Shown here piece by piece: positions 15,742 to 25,078 of a stretch of 64,000 bases of DNA. A program made the translations under genes and the position numbers. Source of the DNA: Spongiimicrobium salis (GTDB lineage Bacteria > Bacteroidota > Bacteroidia > Flavobacteriales > Flavobacteriaceae). The stretch is from positions 1-64,000 of the forward strand of contig NZ_JBHEQA010000006.1 of NCBI RefSeq assembly GCF_043678055.1, read 5' to 3'. Below the pieces are notes generated by a model. That model did not search any database. It was not told the origin of the DNA and saw nothing but the letters and a program-made list of their open reading frames with translations. Each line of letters starts with the position of its first letter. Within the stretch, counting starts at the first letter, position 1.

Positions 15742-16455
15742 ATGAGTTTTTTAGCTAAACTTTTTATCAATAATAGAGTGATCAATGTGCTGGATACCAA
15801 TATACAGTTTTATCAGCAGGTAGATTATAGTACGTTGCAACCAGAATCTATCCCCAATGGTGGCTTGTTTACCATAACGATAGAAGCGGATGGCGCTGCG
15901 GATCTTCTGGGCTTGGCCCTATCCCCAGATACGATGAGCCGGGGGTATATCCGTTTTTATAAGCGTGATGGTTTCTCTAAATTAACGGACTATGAATTTT
16001 TTGATACCTATGTGGTGCAGTACGAACGCCATTTCAGAGCTTTTTCCGGAACACCCGCTACAGATACGTTTACCTTCTCTCCCGGAATTTTGCGCATAGG
16101 TGATATGGTCTTCGAAAAATCATGGAAAGTAACCGATTTAAACAATTATGCAGCACCCACTGCTCTAGAACCTGAGATGGAATCCGAGAAAAGCCCTAGG
16201 ATTGTAGACTATTATATTACGGATAATATGAACAATCGGATCGAAAAGGCAGAAATAGGGGAGACCATTTTTCTCAATATTAAGACCAAAGATATGATCG
16301 GAGAAGATATGACCATCAGCCTTAACGATCAAACGGTAGATTTTAAGTATCAAGGAGAACTGCTTGCCGACGATACGCTTCGAAATATTCAAGTGAAAAA
16401 GGATATGGAGAAAATTGAACTGGAAGTAGTAGCGCAACAGAAAGAAGACCTCTGA
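15742..16455 (+). CDS. tssD: type VI secretion tube protein TssD (Hcp) with C-terminal extension
   Basis: This 237-aa protein opens like the TssD/Hcp proteins of the Bacteroidota type VI system (MSFLAKLFINNR, FYKRDGFSKL, a beta-rich body with FTFSPGILRIG near 115). Hcp hexamers stack into the tube that is shot into target cells. Usual Hcp has about 130-170 aa; here residues 150-237 form an extra Ig-like beta domain (RIVDYYITDNMNNRIEKAEIG). No other structural secretion genes are in the window, so it is an orphan tube gene. It is convergent, with a 6-bp gap, to a putative effector/immunity pair. Family assignment is by pattern only. Confidence 0.65.
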   Translation: MSFLAKLFINNRVINVLDTNIQFYQQVDYSTLQPESIPNGGLFTITIEADGAADLLGLALSPDTMSRGYIRFYKRDGFSKLTDYEFFDTYVVQYERHFRAFSGTPATDTFTFSPGILRIGDMVFEKSWKVTDLNNYAAPTALEPEMESEKSPRIVDYYITDNMNNRIEKAEIGETIFLNIKTKDMIGEDMTISLNDQTVDFKYQGELLADDTLRNIQVKKDMEKIELEVVAQQKEDL

Positions 16456-16461
16456 GTCTAC

Positions 16462-16728
16462 CTATTTTAGGGCATCCGCAATGAAGTAGATGCATTGAAT
16501 GAGTAAAATACCCACAACGCCTCGAAGAACACCCAAAAGAATAAGTGGCCGTACCTTGCGTCGGATAAAAAAATAATCCAGCAATATAAAAAGAGGAATG
16601 GCGATCAAGCCAACAATACTACCTACCCATAGCGCAATTTCGTCCCAATCAATGTAGTAGCGAATCAAGAGTATAGAGGTGATTAAAATCACCATACTCC
16701 ATAAACAATAGGTGAGCCAGGTCTTCAT
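16462..16728 (-). CDS. small three-helix membrane protein, candidate immunity protein
   Basis: The product has 88 aa, with hydrophobic segments at about 5-25, 31-52 and 61-84. There is no recognised family. Its ATG overlaps the stop of the upstream lipase-like gene by 4 bp (ATGA), so the two are translationally coupled. A small membrane protein directly behind a secreted lipase is a common form of immunity protein. That role is inference from context. Confidence 0.6.
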   Translation of the reverse strand: MKTWLTYCLWSMVILITSILLIRYYIDWDEIALWVGSIVGLIAIPLFILLDYFFIRRKVRPLILLGVLRGVVGILLIQCIYFIADALK

Positions 16729-18335
16729 CGTTGATATCCGGGATTTTTACCAGAACCAAAGGCGGCTCTGAGCTGAGATTCTACATCAGAATACAACATT
16801 TTGTGACTCAAACTATGGGAAACCGTTGCCAAATACGGAAGACTCCCGGGTTTCGGGTCAAGTTTTTCATTTTCTTGATCCGCCGTGGTGACCAGGTCCG
16901 CATGAAATTCTTGCATCAATCGCCGGTATACGACGAAATTTCGCTTTAAGGCTTTTGCCTGCCGGTCCGTCTCCTTGGTAATTACCCATTCCAATTTATT
17001 GATTCCATCAATAATGGGAGTAAGGGTGTCCGGTGGGGCAAGTTGACTAAGCAACCGCATAAGCAGTTCTCTTATGGCATCGGGTCTATTTTCTTTGACA
17101 CAGTTTTCAATACCGGAAATAAACTGGTCGTATTCCGCTTTTTTGTTTCTACTATCATAGGCGTCATGTGTAAAAATAGGAACCGGGATAATTTCACGTG
17201 CCCCATTGACCTGATTTTCGGGAGTCCAGCTCGTATCATCGATACGATCGGTAATCCCTGTGCCCCCAGGGCTTGAGATACGGTCCAAAAGGCCAAGGAG
17301 ATAGCTGTCCTCAACACCATTTTCTATGGCAAAAAATCGATTCGCAATTCGTAAGACACCCAGAAAATCAAAATCCTCAAAAAAGGCATCACGATCATAT
17401 CCTCCTGCACGATTGGCGCGATTCCGCTGGAAGATAGGCCTTTGTGTACTGGCCCATCCTAGAATTTCACCAAGACGTGCCAACAATTCTGCTTTCTGGT
17501 TGGATAACACCCCGGTATCTTCAAGTTGGTTTACATAGGCAATGATCTTTTCAAAAAGTGCTTCGATGCCTTCCAGCAGATTTGCTGTTTGGGTCCATAG
17601 GGGAGGGCCTTCGGTGGTATTGTCCAACCGGCCCCTAAAGGTTCCCAAGGCTGAGAAAACGTCAAAATCCGTAGCCTGGATGGTCTCAATGGCATTTTTA
17701 AAATCACTGCTCTTGAAATTAGAAAGCAAAACCTCTAAGTTTTTCAAGCTAAAATCGGCCACAAAACGTTGCGTAATGTCATATTCATTATGCACATTGA
17801 TAATTTTACAATCAGGATGCAGTTTGTTAAGATTCAATTGATGTTGTTCCTGAAAAAAAGGAGTTGACAAGTAGGTAATACTTTTTACGGACCACTGTTG
17901 GGGGAAGTTTTCTGCAGTCGCAATGATCTCTGTAAATTGATTAATGACATTGCCACCATGGGAATGCCCTATGAGGTGCAGAAACACTTCTTTGTCGGTC
18001 CATCCGCTATACACCCTTAGAAAAAGATCCAATAACCTTTCTGCGGCCCGAGTTCTGGCTTCATGATTGTTATCTCCAGACCAACTAAAAAAACTATCTT
18101 CAATATGGAGGTCCAAATATTGTGGTTTTAATGCCTTAACCTGGCTCCACAGATTGTTAAGATCTCCATTTTCTCCTTGCCAGTAGGTTTTATTGGCTTG
18201 ATGATTTGCAGGCACCGTATTAATGGGGTCCGTTGTACCCGCAACGAACATTACAATATCTTTTACCTCTAAAATGTCTACACTGGCCGATCGCTCCTGG
18301 CCCGCAAGCTGTAATTTAAACGTATGTTTACCCAT
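16725..18335 (-). CDS. putative type VI lipase-like effector (alpha/beta hydrolase)
   Basis: This 536-aa protein has no signal peptide. A hydrophobic strand (VMFVAGTT) is followed by the nucleophile elbow GHSHGG at 123-128 (S125), the order of an alpha/beta hydrolase. An Asp (NVHNEYD, about 180-186) and a His (FTHDAYD, about 385) are candidates for the rest of the triad. A GxSxG hydrolase of this size beside an Hcp gene, with a coupled small membrane protein, fits the Tle lipase effectors of type VI secretion, which attack phospholipids of rival cells. An unrelated esterase cannot be excluded. Confidence 0.6.
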   Translation of the reverse strand: MGKHTFKLQLAGQERSASVDILEVKDIVMFVAGTTDPINTVPANHQANKTYWQGENGDLNNLWSQVKALKPQYLDLHIEDSFFSWSGDNNHEARTRAAERLLDLFLRVYSGWTDKEVFLHLIGHSHGGNVINQFTEIIATAENFPQQWSVKSITYLSTPFFQEQHQLNLNKLHPDCKIINVHNEYDITQRFVADFSLKNLEVLLSNFKSSDFKNAIETIQATDFDVFSALGTFRGRLDNTTEGPPLWTQTANLLEGIEALFEKIIAYVNQLEDTGVLSNQKAELLARLGEILGWASTQRPIFQRNRANRAGGYDRDAFFEDFDFLGVLRIANRFFAIENGVEDSYLLGLLDRISSPGGTGITDRIDDTSWTPENQVNGAREIIPVPIFTHDAYDSRNKKAEYDQFISGIENCVKENRPDAIRELLMRLLSQLAPPDTLTPIIDGINKLEWVITKETDRQAKALKRNFVVYRRLMQEFHADLVTTADQENEKLDPKPGSLPYLATVSHSLSHKMLYSDVESQLRAAFGSGKNPGYQR

Positions 18336-18422
18336 AGCCTTATAAATATACAGCTATTTTAAATGGAAAAATAGGTGGGATTAAATTATTCGTTAAACCG
18401 TAAAAGGTTTTGAAGGAAGCTT

Positions 18423-19217
18423 TTAGGTTAAGCCTATGCCAACATATAAGCCTTCGTTTGCCCTAATGTTAAATACGGTATTGTCTTCAAAAATGAGGTA
18501 TTGCCCCTTTATTCCTTTTAATATACCTGCATACTCCTGTGCTTTGACCAAGTTTAAACTTTTAACTTTTTCCGGATATTGCAAGACCGGAAAATCTAAA
18601 TGGGTTTCTCCATTTTCCTCAATAAAATAGGCCTTTGCTTCTTCTGGGATATACGCTTTTAGGGTGTTTCGCCAAGTGATGAGGTCGGCATCTTCTATGG
18701 AATTGGTCAACATTTTGCGCCAATTGGTCTTGTCGCTTACATGTTCTTTTAGGGCAACTTCGGTGATGCCGGCCAAATATCTATTGGGGACTTCCACAAT
18801 TTCAATGGCCTCATGTGCGCCTTGATCGATCCAACGTGTAGGCACCTGGGTTTTACGGGTTACCCCCACTTTAATATTACTGGAATTGGCCAAATACACA
18901 ATATGGGGTTGCAATTGCACTTTTTTTTCGTAGGCCAGATCACGATCTTCCTTGTCCAAATGCGCCGTGCTCAGTTCTGGTCTCATGATCCAATCGCCGG
19001 CAGAGGGAATTTCAAAAAAACAACTTTTACAAAAACCTTGTCGGTAAATAGGGCGTTCCCTTCCACAATTTAAGCATTGGTATTTTATAAAATGCAGCTT
19101 TAACTCCTTATTCAATAGTTGGTTCATATGTAAAAAATCTTGCTCAAAAACCAAATAATACTGAATGGGAGAACCCATTTCACTCTGCATTTTACGTAAA
19201 ACACCTTCGAACTGCAT
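18423..19217 (-). CDS. DUF2797 domain protein
   Basis: This 264-aa protein has a zinc-finger-like pair CLNC (48-51) and CKSC (63-66). A central stretch (VYLANSSNIKVGVTRKTQ, WIDQGA) recalls GIY-YIG-like folds and is typical of the DUF2797 family. The biochemical role is unknown; a nucleic-acid function is plausible. It starts at the ATG at 19215-19217. It is divergent from the GH3 gene at 19332, with 114 bp between them. Confidence 0.8.
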   Translation of the reverse strand: MQFEGVLRKMQSEMGSPIQYYLVFEQDFLHMNQLLNKELKLHFIKYQCLNCGRERPIYRQGFCKSCFFEIPSAGDWIMRPELSTAHLDKEDRDLAYEKKVQLQPHIVYLANSSNIKVGVTRKTQVPTRWIDQGAHEAIEIVEVPNRYLAGITEVALKEHVSDKTNWRKMLTNSIEDADLITWRNTLKAYIPEEAKAYFIEENGETHLDFPVLQYPEKVKSLNLVKAQEYAGILKGIKGQYLIFEDNTVFNIRANEGLYVGIGLT

Positions 19218-19331
19218 AAAAGCTTTATATTTATTAATGAATCAATTTGAAAATGATAACTTTTAAAACTATTTTTAGCTAAACAAATCCAACTTTAAAA
19301 ACCTGTATAAAACAGGGTAAAGATACCTAAA

Positions 19332-20846
19332 ATGCCAATACCATTATTCAATTCAATAGCTTCTTGGCTGTTAAAAAAGCGCTATCACCAAATAGAACTT
19401 TTTTTAAAGTATCCTGCTGAGGTACAGGAAGAGGTATTGCATCAATTGGTTTCCACAGCCAAGGATACGGAAATGGGAAAGCGTTATGAATTTGATACCA
19501 TCAACAATTATCGCATGTTTGCGGATAGGGTTCCCATTCAGAATTATGAGGAAGTGGAATCCATGATCGAAAGGAGTAGAAGGGGAGAGCAGAATATTTT
19601 TTGGCCTACGGGTATAAAGTGGTTCGCTAAGAGTAGTGGTACCACCAATGCTAAAAGCAAGTTTATCCCTGTAAGTTCCGAAGCTTTGGAAGATTGTCAT
19701 TATAAATCGGGGAAGGACTTATTGTGTCTTTACTTAAATAATAATGAAAACTCACAATTATTTACGGGAAAGAGCTTACGCTTGGGGGGAAGTAAGGAAC
19801 TCTATAAGGACAACGGAACTTTCTTTGGCGATCTTTCCGCAATATTGATAGACAATATGCCTTTTTGGGCAGAATTGAGCAGTACCCCGAGCAATAAGGT
19901 ATCCTTGATGAGTGAATGGGAGATTAAAATGAAGGCCATCATCCGGGAAAGTATACAGGAAAATGTCACCAGTCTTGCCGGAGTACCTTCCTGGATGTTG
20001 GTACTTTTAAACAATGTCCTGGAAGAAACGGGTAAAGAGCATCTATTTGAAGTTTGGGAAAACCTGGAAGTGTATTTTCATGGGGGAGTAAATTTTGCAC
20101 CTTATAAGGGGCAGTATGAAAAATTGCTTCCCAGAAAGAACTTCAATTATTATGAAATCTACAATGCGTCCGAAGGCTTTTTTGCGATCCAGGATAGAAA
20201 CAATGCAGATGATTTGTTGTTGATGTTGGACTATGGCATTTTCTATGAGTTTATTCCTATGGATAGTTATGGTACGCTAAAACAACAGGCCATTCCTTTG
20301 TGGGAAGTGGAAATTGGAAAAAACTACGCCATAGTCATTACTACGAATGCCGGGCTCTGGAGGTATAAGATAGGAGATACCGTACGTTTTACGTCTACGG
20401 CTCCTTATCGCATTAAGATTACAGGAAGAACAAAACATCATATCAATGCCTTTGGGGAAGAATTGATCATTGAAAATGCGGAAGAAGCCCTTAAAAATAT
20501 CTGTGTAAAGACCGGAGCGGAAATAAAGGACTATACGGCAGCACCTATTTTTATGTCGGGCAAAGAAAAAGGAGCACATGAATGGATCATAGAATTTAGA
20601 AAACCTCCTGAAGAATTGGCCTATTTTACGGAATTCTTGGATAATGCGCTCAAATCATTGAACTCCGATTACGAGGCAAAACGCTACAATAACATGACCC
20701 TCAAAATGCCCATGGTACATATTGCCCGGGAAAATTTATTCTACGATTGGTTGAAATCCAAAAACAAATTGGGAGGGCAACATAAAATCCCCAGATTGTC
20801 CAATGAACGGGAGTATGTCGAAGAATTACTTCGGATGAACAAATAA
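19332..20846 (+). CDS. GH3 family acyl-adenylating enzyme-like protein
   Basis: This 504-aa protein belongs to the GH3 family, best known from plant enzymes that join amino acids to jasmonate or auxin through an acyl-adenylate. Visible are the nucleotide motif KSSGTTNAKSKFIP near 99-112, YNASEGFFAIQ near 278 and WRYKIGDTVRFT near 349 (the hinge of ANL-like enzymes). Bacterial members are common in Bacteroidota, with unknown substrates. It has no signal peptide and is cytoplasmic. Its downstream neighbour is a small hydrolase-like gene 71 bp away. Confidence 0.85.
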   Translation: MPIPLFNSIASWLLKKRYHQIELFLKYPAEVQEEVLHQLVSTAKDTEMGKRYEFDTINNYRMFADRVPIQNYEEVESMIERSRRGEQNIFWPTGIKWFAKSSGTTNAKSKFIPVSSEALEDCHYKSGKDLLCLYLNNNENSQLFTGKSLRLGGSKELYKDNGTFFGDLSAILIDNMPFWAELSSTPSNKVSLMSEWEIKMKAIIRESIQENVTSLAGVPSWMLVLLNNVLEETGKEHLFEVWENLEVYFHGGVNFAPYKGQYEKLLPRKNFNYYEIYNASEGFFAIQDRNNADDLLLMLDYGIFYEFIPMDSYGTLKQQAIPLWEVEIGKNYAIVITTNAGLWRYKIGDTVRFTSTAPYRIKITGRTKHHINAFGEELIIENAEEALKNICVKTGAEIKDYTAAPIFMSGKEKGAHEWIIEFRKPPEELAYFTEFLDNALKSLNSDYEAKRYNNMTLKMPMVHIARENLFYDWLKSKNKLGGQHKIPRLSNEREYVEELLRMNK

Positions 20847-20917
20847 AATTGAAAATTTCACGTTTTATCTACATATTGAACCGTAGCTTAACCAGAACCA
20901 ACTTATAATTATTTATT

Positions 20918-21463
20918 ATGGCAGAAAGATTAGTGGTAATCTCCGATATGTGGGGAGCCAAAAAAGGTTTGTGGATTACTTCATACTTAGGGTATCTGCA
21001 ACAGTATTTTGATATTGTTTTTTATGATTGTCAACAATTGGCAAATATCAATATCACCGTAGATTCCGCAGAGAATTTACATCAAGAGTTTGTGAATGGC
21101 GGTATTGATACGGCTGTGGCACACCTCCTAAAAAAAGAAACAGAACCCAGTCATTATTTGGCTTTTAGTACTGGAGGAACTATTGCTTGGAAAGCAAGTC
21201 TTCGGGGATTGCCTATGAAGTCCTTGTACAATGTTTCGGCTACGAGATTGCGAATGGAGGAAGAGTTGATCAAAACCCCCGTGACCTTGATGTATGGAGA
21301 GAACGATAGCAATAGGCCAACCCAAGAATGGGCAGATAATCTGGAAACATCAATGGAACTCATTCCAAATTTTGGGCATGAACTCTATACGGATGAAAAA
21401 ATCATCCAGAAAGTATGTAAAGATTTACTAAGTAGAGTCTTTAACATACAATACCAGAGCTAA
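20918..21463 (+). CDS. small alpha/beta hydrolase-like protein
   Basis: The product has 181 aa. The strand/loop LVVISDMWG, the FSTGGT stretch where the nucleophile elbow would lie, TLMYGENDSNRPT and a late FGHELY give the outline of a short alpha/beta hydrolase with a possible S/D/H triad. The elbow is Ser-Thr-Gly-Gly rather than GxSxG, so activity is uncertain. It has no signal peptide. It ends 30 bp before a bidirectional terminator shared with clpX. Confidence 0.55.
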   Translation: MAERLVVISDMWGAKKGLWITSYLGYLQQYFDIVFYDCQQLANINITVDSAENLHQEFVNGGIDTAVAHLLKKETEPSHYLAFSTGGTIAWKASLRGLPMKSLYNVSATRLRMEEELIKTPVTLMYGENDSNRPTQEWADNLETSMELIPNFGHELYTDEKIIQKVCKDLLSRVFNIQYQS

Positions 21464-21492
21464 GACGCATCTATTAATGTCCTATAAAAAAT

Positions 21493-21522
21493 AGGCCCGT
21501 ATTTCTATGCAAATACGGGCCT
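21493..21522. terminator. bidirectional intrinsic terminator
   Basis: AGGCCCGTATTT (21493-21504) and AAATACGGGCCT (21511-21522) form a 12-bp perfect stem with a CTATGC loop, flanked by TTTATATTTT on the plus side and TATTTTTTA on the minus side. It separates the convergent hydrolase and clpX genes. Confidence 0.85.
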
Positions 21523-21553
21523 TTATATTTTAATTGTTCGTTATGGTACTACT

Positions 21554-22789
21554 TTAAGAAACGGCTTTCAGTTTCTTAATGGTATCATAGGATAATTTTT
21601 CTTCAGCATAGGCTTTCGATACTTTGAACACTTTATCGTCACTACTGGGCAATTCAAACATCGCATCGGTAAAAATGGCTTCACAAAGAGATCGCAATCC
21701 TCTTGCGCCTAATTTATATTCCACCGCCTTCTCTACAATATAATCCAAAGCCTGATCGGTGATACTAAAAGCGATATCATCCATGGCAAACAGTTTTTCG
21801 TACTGCTTAATAATGGCATTTTTAGGTTCAGTAAGTATAGCACGCAAGGTTTTCTTGTCCAACGGATTCATATGCGTTAATACAGGAAGACGCCCAATGA
21901 TTTCCGGAATTAAACCAAATTCTTTTAAATCTTTGGGAATGATATATTGTAAAAGATTGGTGTTGTCCATGGCATCTTCCGCTTTGGAAGCACTATAACC
22001 CACCGCTTGCATATTGAGACGCTTATTGATAATGCGTTCAATACCATCAAAGGCGCCACCGGCAATAAATAAAATATTTTCTGTGTTGACCTCTATGAAT
22101 TTCTGGTCTGGATGCTTTCTTCCTCCTTTCGGGGGAACATTGACCACTGTACCTTCCAATAACTTTAAAAGACCCTGTTGTACCCCTTCACCTGAGACAT
22201 CTCTGGTAATGGAGGGATTATCACTTTTCCGGGCAATTTTATCGATTTCATCAATGAAAACAATACCGCGTTCCGCTTTTTCCAAATTATAGTCGGCGGC
22301 CTGTAGCAAACGGGTAAGAATGCTCTCTACATCTTCGCCAACATATCCGGCTTCGGTCAATACCGTAGCATCAACAATGGCTAAAGGTACATTTAGCATC
22401 CTTGCAATAGTTTTGGCCATAAGGGTCTTTCCGGTTCCGGTTTGACCCACCATCACAATATTACTTTTTTGAATTTCAATATCGTCCTCCTTGGAATGTG
22501 GCTGAAGCAATCTTTTGTAATGATTGTATACTGCCACGGACATCACCTTTTTAGTCCGCTCCTGTCCAATAATAAAAGTATCTAGGAAACTCTTGATATC
22601 CAAGGGCTTTTTTAAGACCAATTCTGAAGAAAGATCCTGACTTTTGGACTGTTTGGATTCTTCGGCAACAATGCCATGTGCTTGCTCAATACATCGATCA
22701 CAAATATGTGCATCCAAGCCTGCAATCAAGAGATTGGTTTCCGGCTTTTTCCTTCCACAAAAGGAGCATTCTAAATTTTCCTTGGCCAT
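21554..22789 (-). CDS. clpX: ATP-dependent Clp protease ATP-binding subunit ClpX
   Basis: This 411-aa AAA+ unfoldase feeds substrates to ClpP. The N-terminal zinc-binding domain has C8, C11, C30 and C33. Walker A is GQTGTGKT at 115-122, Walker B is FIDEID near 178, and the ClpP-contacting IGF-type loop appears as an LGARGLR / IIGRLPVL context. It is of full length for the family. It follows clpP by 102 bp on the same strand, giving the order tig-clpP-clpX. Confidence 0.97.
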   Translation of the reverse strand: MAKENLECSFCGRKKPETNLLIAGLDAHICDRCIEQAHGIVAEESKQSKSQDLSSELVLKKPLDIKSFLDTFIIGQERTKKVMSVAVYNHYKRLLQPHSKEDDIEIQKSNIVMVGQTGTGKTLMAKTIARMLNVPLAIVDATVLTEAGYVGEDVESILTRLLQAADYNLEKAERGIVFIDEIDKIARKSDNPSITRDVSGEGVQQGLLKLLEGTVVNVPPKGGRKHPDQKFIEVNTENILFIAGGAFDGIERIINKRLNMQAVGYSASKAEDAMDNTNLLQYIIPKDLKEFGLIPEIIGRLPVLTHMNPLDKKTLRAILTEPKNAIIKQYEKLFAMDDIAFSITDQALDYIVEKAVEYKLGARGLRSLCEAIFTDAMFELPSSDDKVFKVSKAYAEEKLSYDTIKKLKAVS

Positions 22790-22890
22790 ACTGTAGCAAT
22801 TACTAAGTGCTGTATCAACGGAACTATTCCCGTCTTACTTTTTAAGGTGTATTGCAATAACACCCCTACCTTAACGTAGATTTGTCGAAA

Positions 22891-23571
22891 TTAGTTCTTT
22901 TCCCTTACTAAAATCTCATCGATCATGCCATATTCCTTGGCTTGGTCGGCTTTCATCCAATAATCCCGATCACTGTCTTCACTCACTTTTTCAAAACTTT
23001 GTCCGGAATGATTGGAGATAATTTGATAAAGTTCATCCTTTAGTTTTAGGATTTCCCGGGCTGTTATCTCAATATCACTGGCCTGTCCTTGGGCACCTCC
23101 TAAAGGTTGGTGGATCATAACACGGGAATGGGGAAGTCCACTTCGTTTTCCTTTTTCACCCGCGCATAGCAATACAGCTCCCATAGAAGCTGCCATTCCT
23201 GTACAGATGGTAGCCACATTGGGCTTGATGAACTGCATGGTATCATAGATTCCCAATCCGGCATATACACTGCCTCCGGGGGAATTGATGTAAATTTGGA
23301 TGTCTTTGTTGGCATCTGCACTTTCCAAAAATAACAATTGCGCCTGTACGATATTGGCCACTTGATCATTAATGCCCGTACCTAGAAAGATAATGCGATC
23401 CATCATCAATCTCGAAAAAACATCAAATATGGCAATGTTCATCTGGCGTTCTTCAATAATATTGGGCGTCATGTTCGTAGGGTACATGCTGCTCATTATT
23501 TTATCGTAGTAGGTGCTGCTTATGCCTTGGTCCTTTATAGCAAATTTCTTGAACTCTTTTCCGTAATCCAT
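22891..23571 (-). CDS. clpP: ATP-dependent Clp protease proteolytic subunit ClpP
   Basis: This 226-aa serine protease assembles into the tetradecameric chamber that works with ClpX. The catalytic Ser is S129 (GMAASMGAVLL) and the His is H154 (MIHQPLGGAQG); an Asp lies in the DSDRDYWM region near 203. About 40 N-terminal residues precede the conserved core, as in other flavobacteria. It lies between tig and clpX. Confidence 0.97.
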   Translation of the reverse strand: MDYGKEFKKFAIKDQGISSTYYDKIMSSMYPTNMTPNIIEERQMNIAIFDVFSRLMMDRIIFLGTGINDQVANIVQAQLLFLESADANKDIQIYINSPGGSVYAGLGIYDTMQFIKPNVATICTGMAASMGAVLLCAGEKGKRSGLPHSRVMIHQPLGGAQGQASDIEITAREILKLKDELYQIISNHSGQSFEKVSEDSDRDYWMKADQAKEYGMIDEILVREKN

Positions 23572-23593
23572 AGGTTTTTGTCAAATTTTTGAT

Positions 23594-23632
23594 AAAAAAA
23601 AGGTGCTAAAAAACAACCGTTTTAAAGCACCG
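23594..23632 (-). terminator. intrinsic terminator after tig
   Basis: On the minus strand GGTGCT...AGCACC with inner AAAC/GTTT pairing is followed by TTTTTTT. It lies between the tig stop and clpP, so clpP-clpX probably have their own start or rely on read-through. Confidence 0.7.
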
Positions 23633-23660
23633 TAAATATACTTATTTTATTTTGGAAAAC

Positions 23661-24986
23661 TTACCCATATACTTCTTTCACGAAATCCTCGTAAGTAACT
23701 TCCTTTAATTTTAAGTTTGCTTTTTCCTTGTACAATGTAATAAGTTTTTGACTCATTAATTGTTCCGATAAGCGTTTCACCTCATCTTGATTGGAAAGTA
23801 CTCTGGTAGCAATGTTATCCAATTCCTCCTCTTGAGGATTTAATTGGCCGTATTGTGCCATTTGCGATTTAATAAAGCCTTTGGCGAATTCTTTCAATTC
23901 ATCAAACTGTACCTGTAAATCGTGCTCTTGAATAATTTTGCCTTCGATCAATTGGTAGCGAAGTCCTTTTTCGGATTTTTCAAACTCTTCATTGGCTTCT
24001 TCCTCGGAAAGTGGATTTTCCCCGGTCATCTGAATCCATTTTTTTAGGAACTCTGTGGGAAGGTCAAATTTGGTATGCTCAATGAAATACTCGGTGATAT
24101 CATTGAGTAATTTTTGATCGGATTGCTGTACAAACTGACTTTCCGAATCTTCTTTGATTTTTTCCTGCAATTCTTTTTTGGAAGTAACCGTATCTTTTCC
24201 GAACAATTTATCGAACAACTCCTGGTCCAATGCGGCAGGTTCTCTTTCATTGATTTCTTCAATAGTAAAAGAAACTTCAATATTCTTTACATCGTCCTCT
24301 TTATCTTTGGAAACACCTAAAGCGGCCGTAAGCATGAAATCTTCTTTAAAAAGCCCTTTTGTTTTTAAGGTCACTACATCGCCCACTTTTTTTCCAACAA
24401 GACTGTCCAACGATTTTTTGCTCTTGATCTTATCCAGTTCTACCGTAGTTTTATGGCTGATCTCTTGATCTTCATGGGCAAAAGTCCCTGTTAACTCATC
24501 TTTTTTGCCGGCTTCCGTTTTGTTGACCAATTTGCCATATTGCTTCTGGATACGGTCAATTTGCTCGTTCACCATTTTGTCATCCGCAATAATCTTGTAA
24601 TGCGTAATGGCTTTCTTGGATTTAAGGGCAACTTCAAAATCAGGGGCCAAGCCTAATTCAAACTCAAAAGCAAATTCTTCAGAGTCCCAATCAAAATCAT
24701 CACGCTGTTTTGGAAGGGGATTTCCAAGAACGTCCAATTTTTCCTCGGTAAGGTATTTATTGAGATTATCTTGTAAAAGCTTGTTTACTTCATCGACCAA
24801 GATCGCCTTTCCATATTGTTTTTTAATCAGTCCCATGGGAACTTGACCTTTTCTGAAACCAGGAATATTGGCCTGTTTTCTGTAATCTTTTAAAATGGAA
24901 TCTACCTTTTCTTGATAGTCATCCTTTGTAATGGCGACTTTTACAACAGCATTTAATTCGTCAATCTGCTCTTTTGTGATATTCAT
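23661..24986 (-). CDS. tig: trigger factor
   Basis: This 441-aa ribosome-bound chaperone assists nascent chains. The ribosome-binding loop FRKGQVPMGLIKKQYG is near 42-57, a PPIase-like middle part follows at about 155-235, and the C-terminal helical arms run to the end. The PPIase domain is poorly conserved, as is typical for Bacteroidota. The start is the ATG at 24984-24986 (MNITKEQID); an earlier in-frame start would add 20 residues that do not fit the family. Confidence 0.93.
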   Translation of the reverse strand: MNITKEQIDELNAVVKVAITKDDYQEKVDSILKDYRKQANIPGFRKGQVPMGLIKKQYGKAILVDEVNKLLQDNLNKYLTEEKLDVLGNPLPKQRDDFDWDSEEFAFEFELGLAPDFEVALKSKKAITHYKIIADDKMVNEQIDRIQKQYGKLVNKTEAGKKDELTGTFAHEDQEISHKTTVELDKIKSKKSLDSLVGKKVGDVVTLKTKGLFKEDFMLTAALGVSKDKEDDVKNIEVSFTIEEINEREPAALDQELFDKLFGKDTVTSKKELQEKIKEDSESQFVQQSDQKLLNDITEYFIEHTKFDLPTEFLKKWIQMTGENPLSEEEANEEFEKSEKGLRYQLIEGKIIQEHDLQVQFDELKEFAKGFIKSQMAQYGQLNPQEEELDNIATRVLSNQDEVKRLSEQLMSQKLITLYKEKANLKLKEVTYEDFVKEVYG

Positions 24987-25078
24987 CTCTATAACTAAAT
25001 TAGTAAAATGGGATGCAAAAGTAGCATATTTTATGAAGTTCGGCAAGTTTTTAGAGGACAGGAACTTAAAAGAATAGC

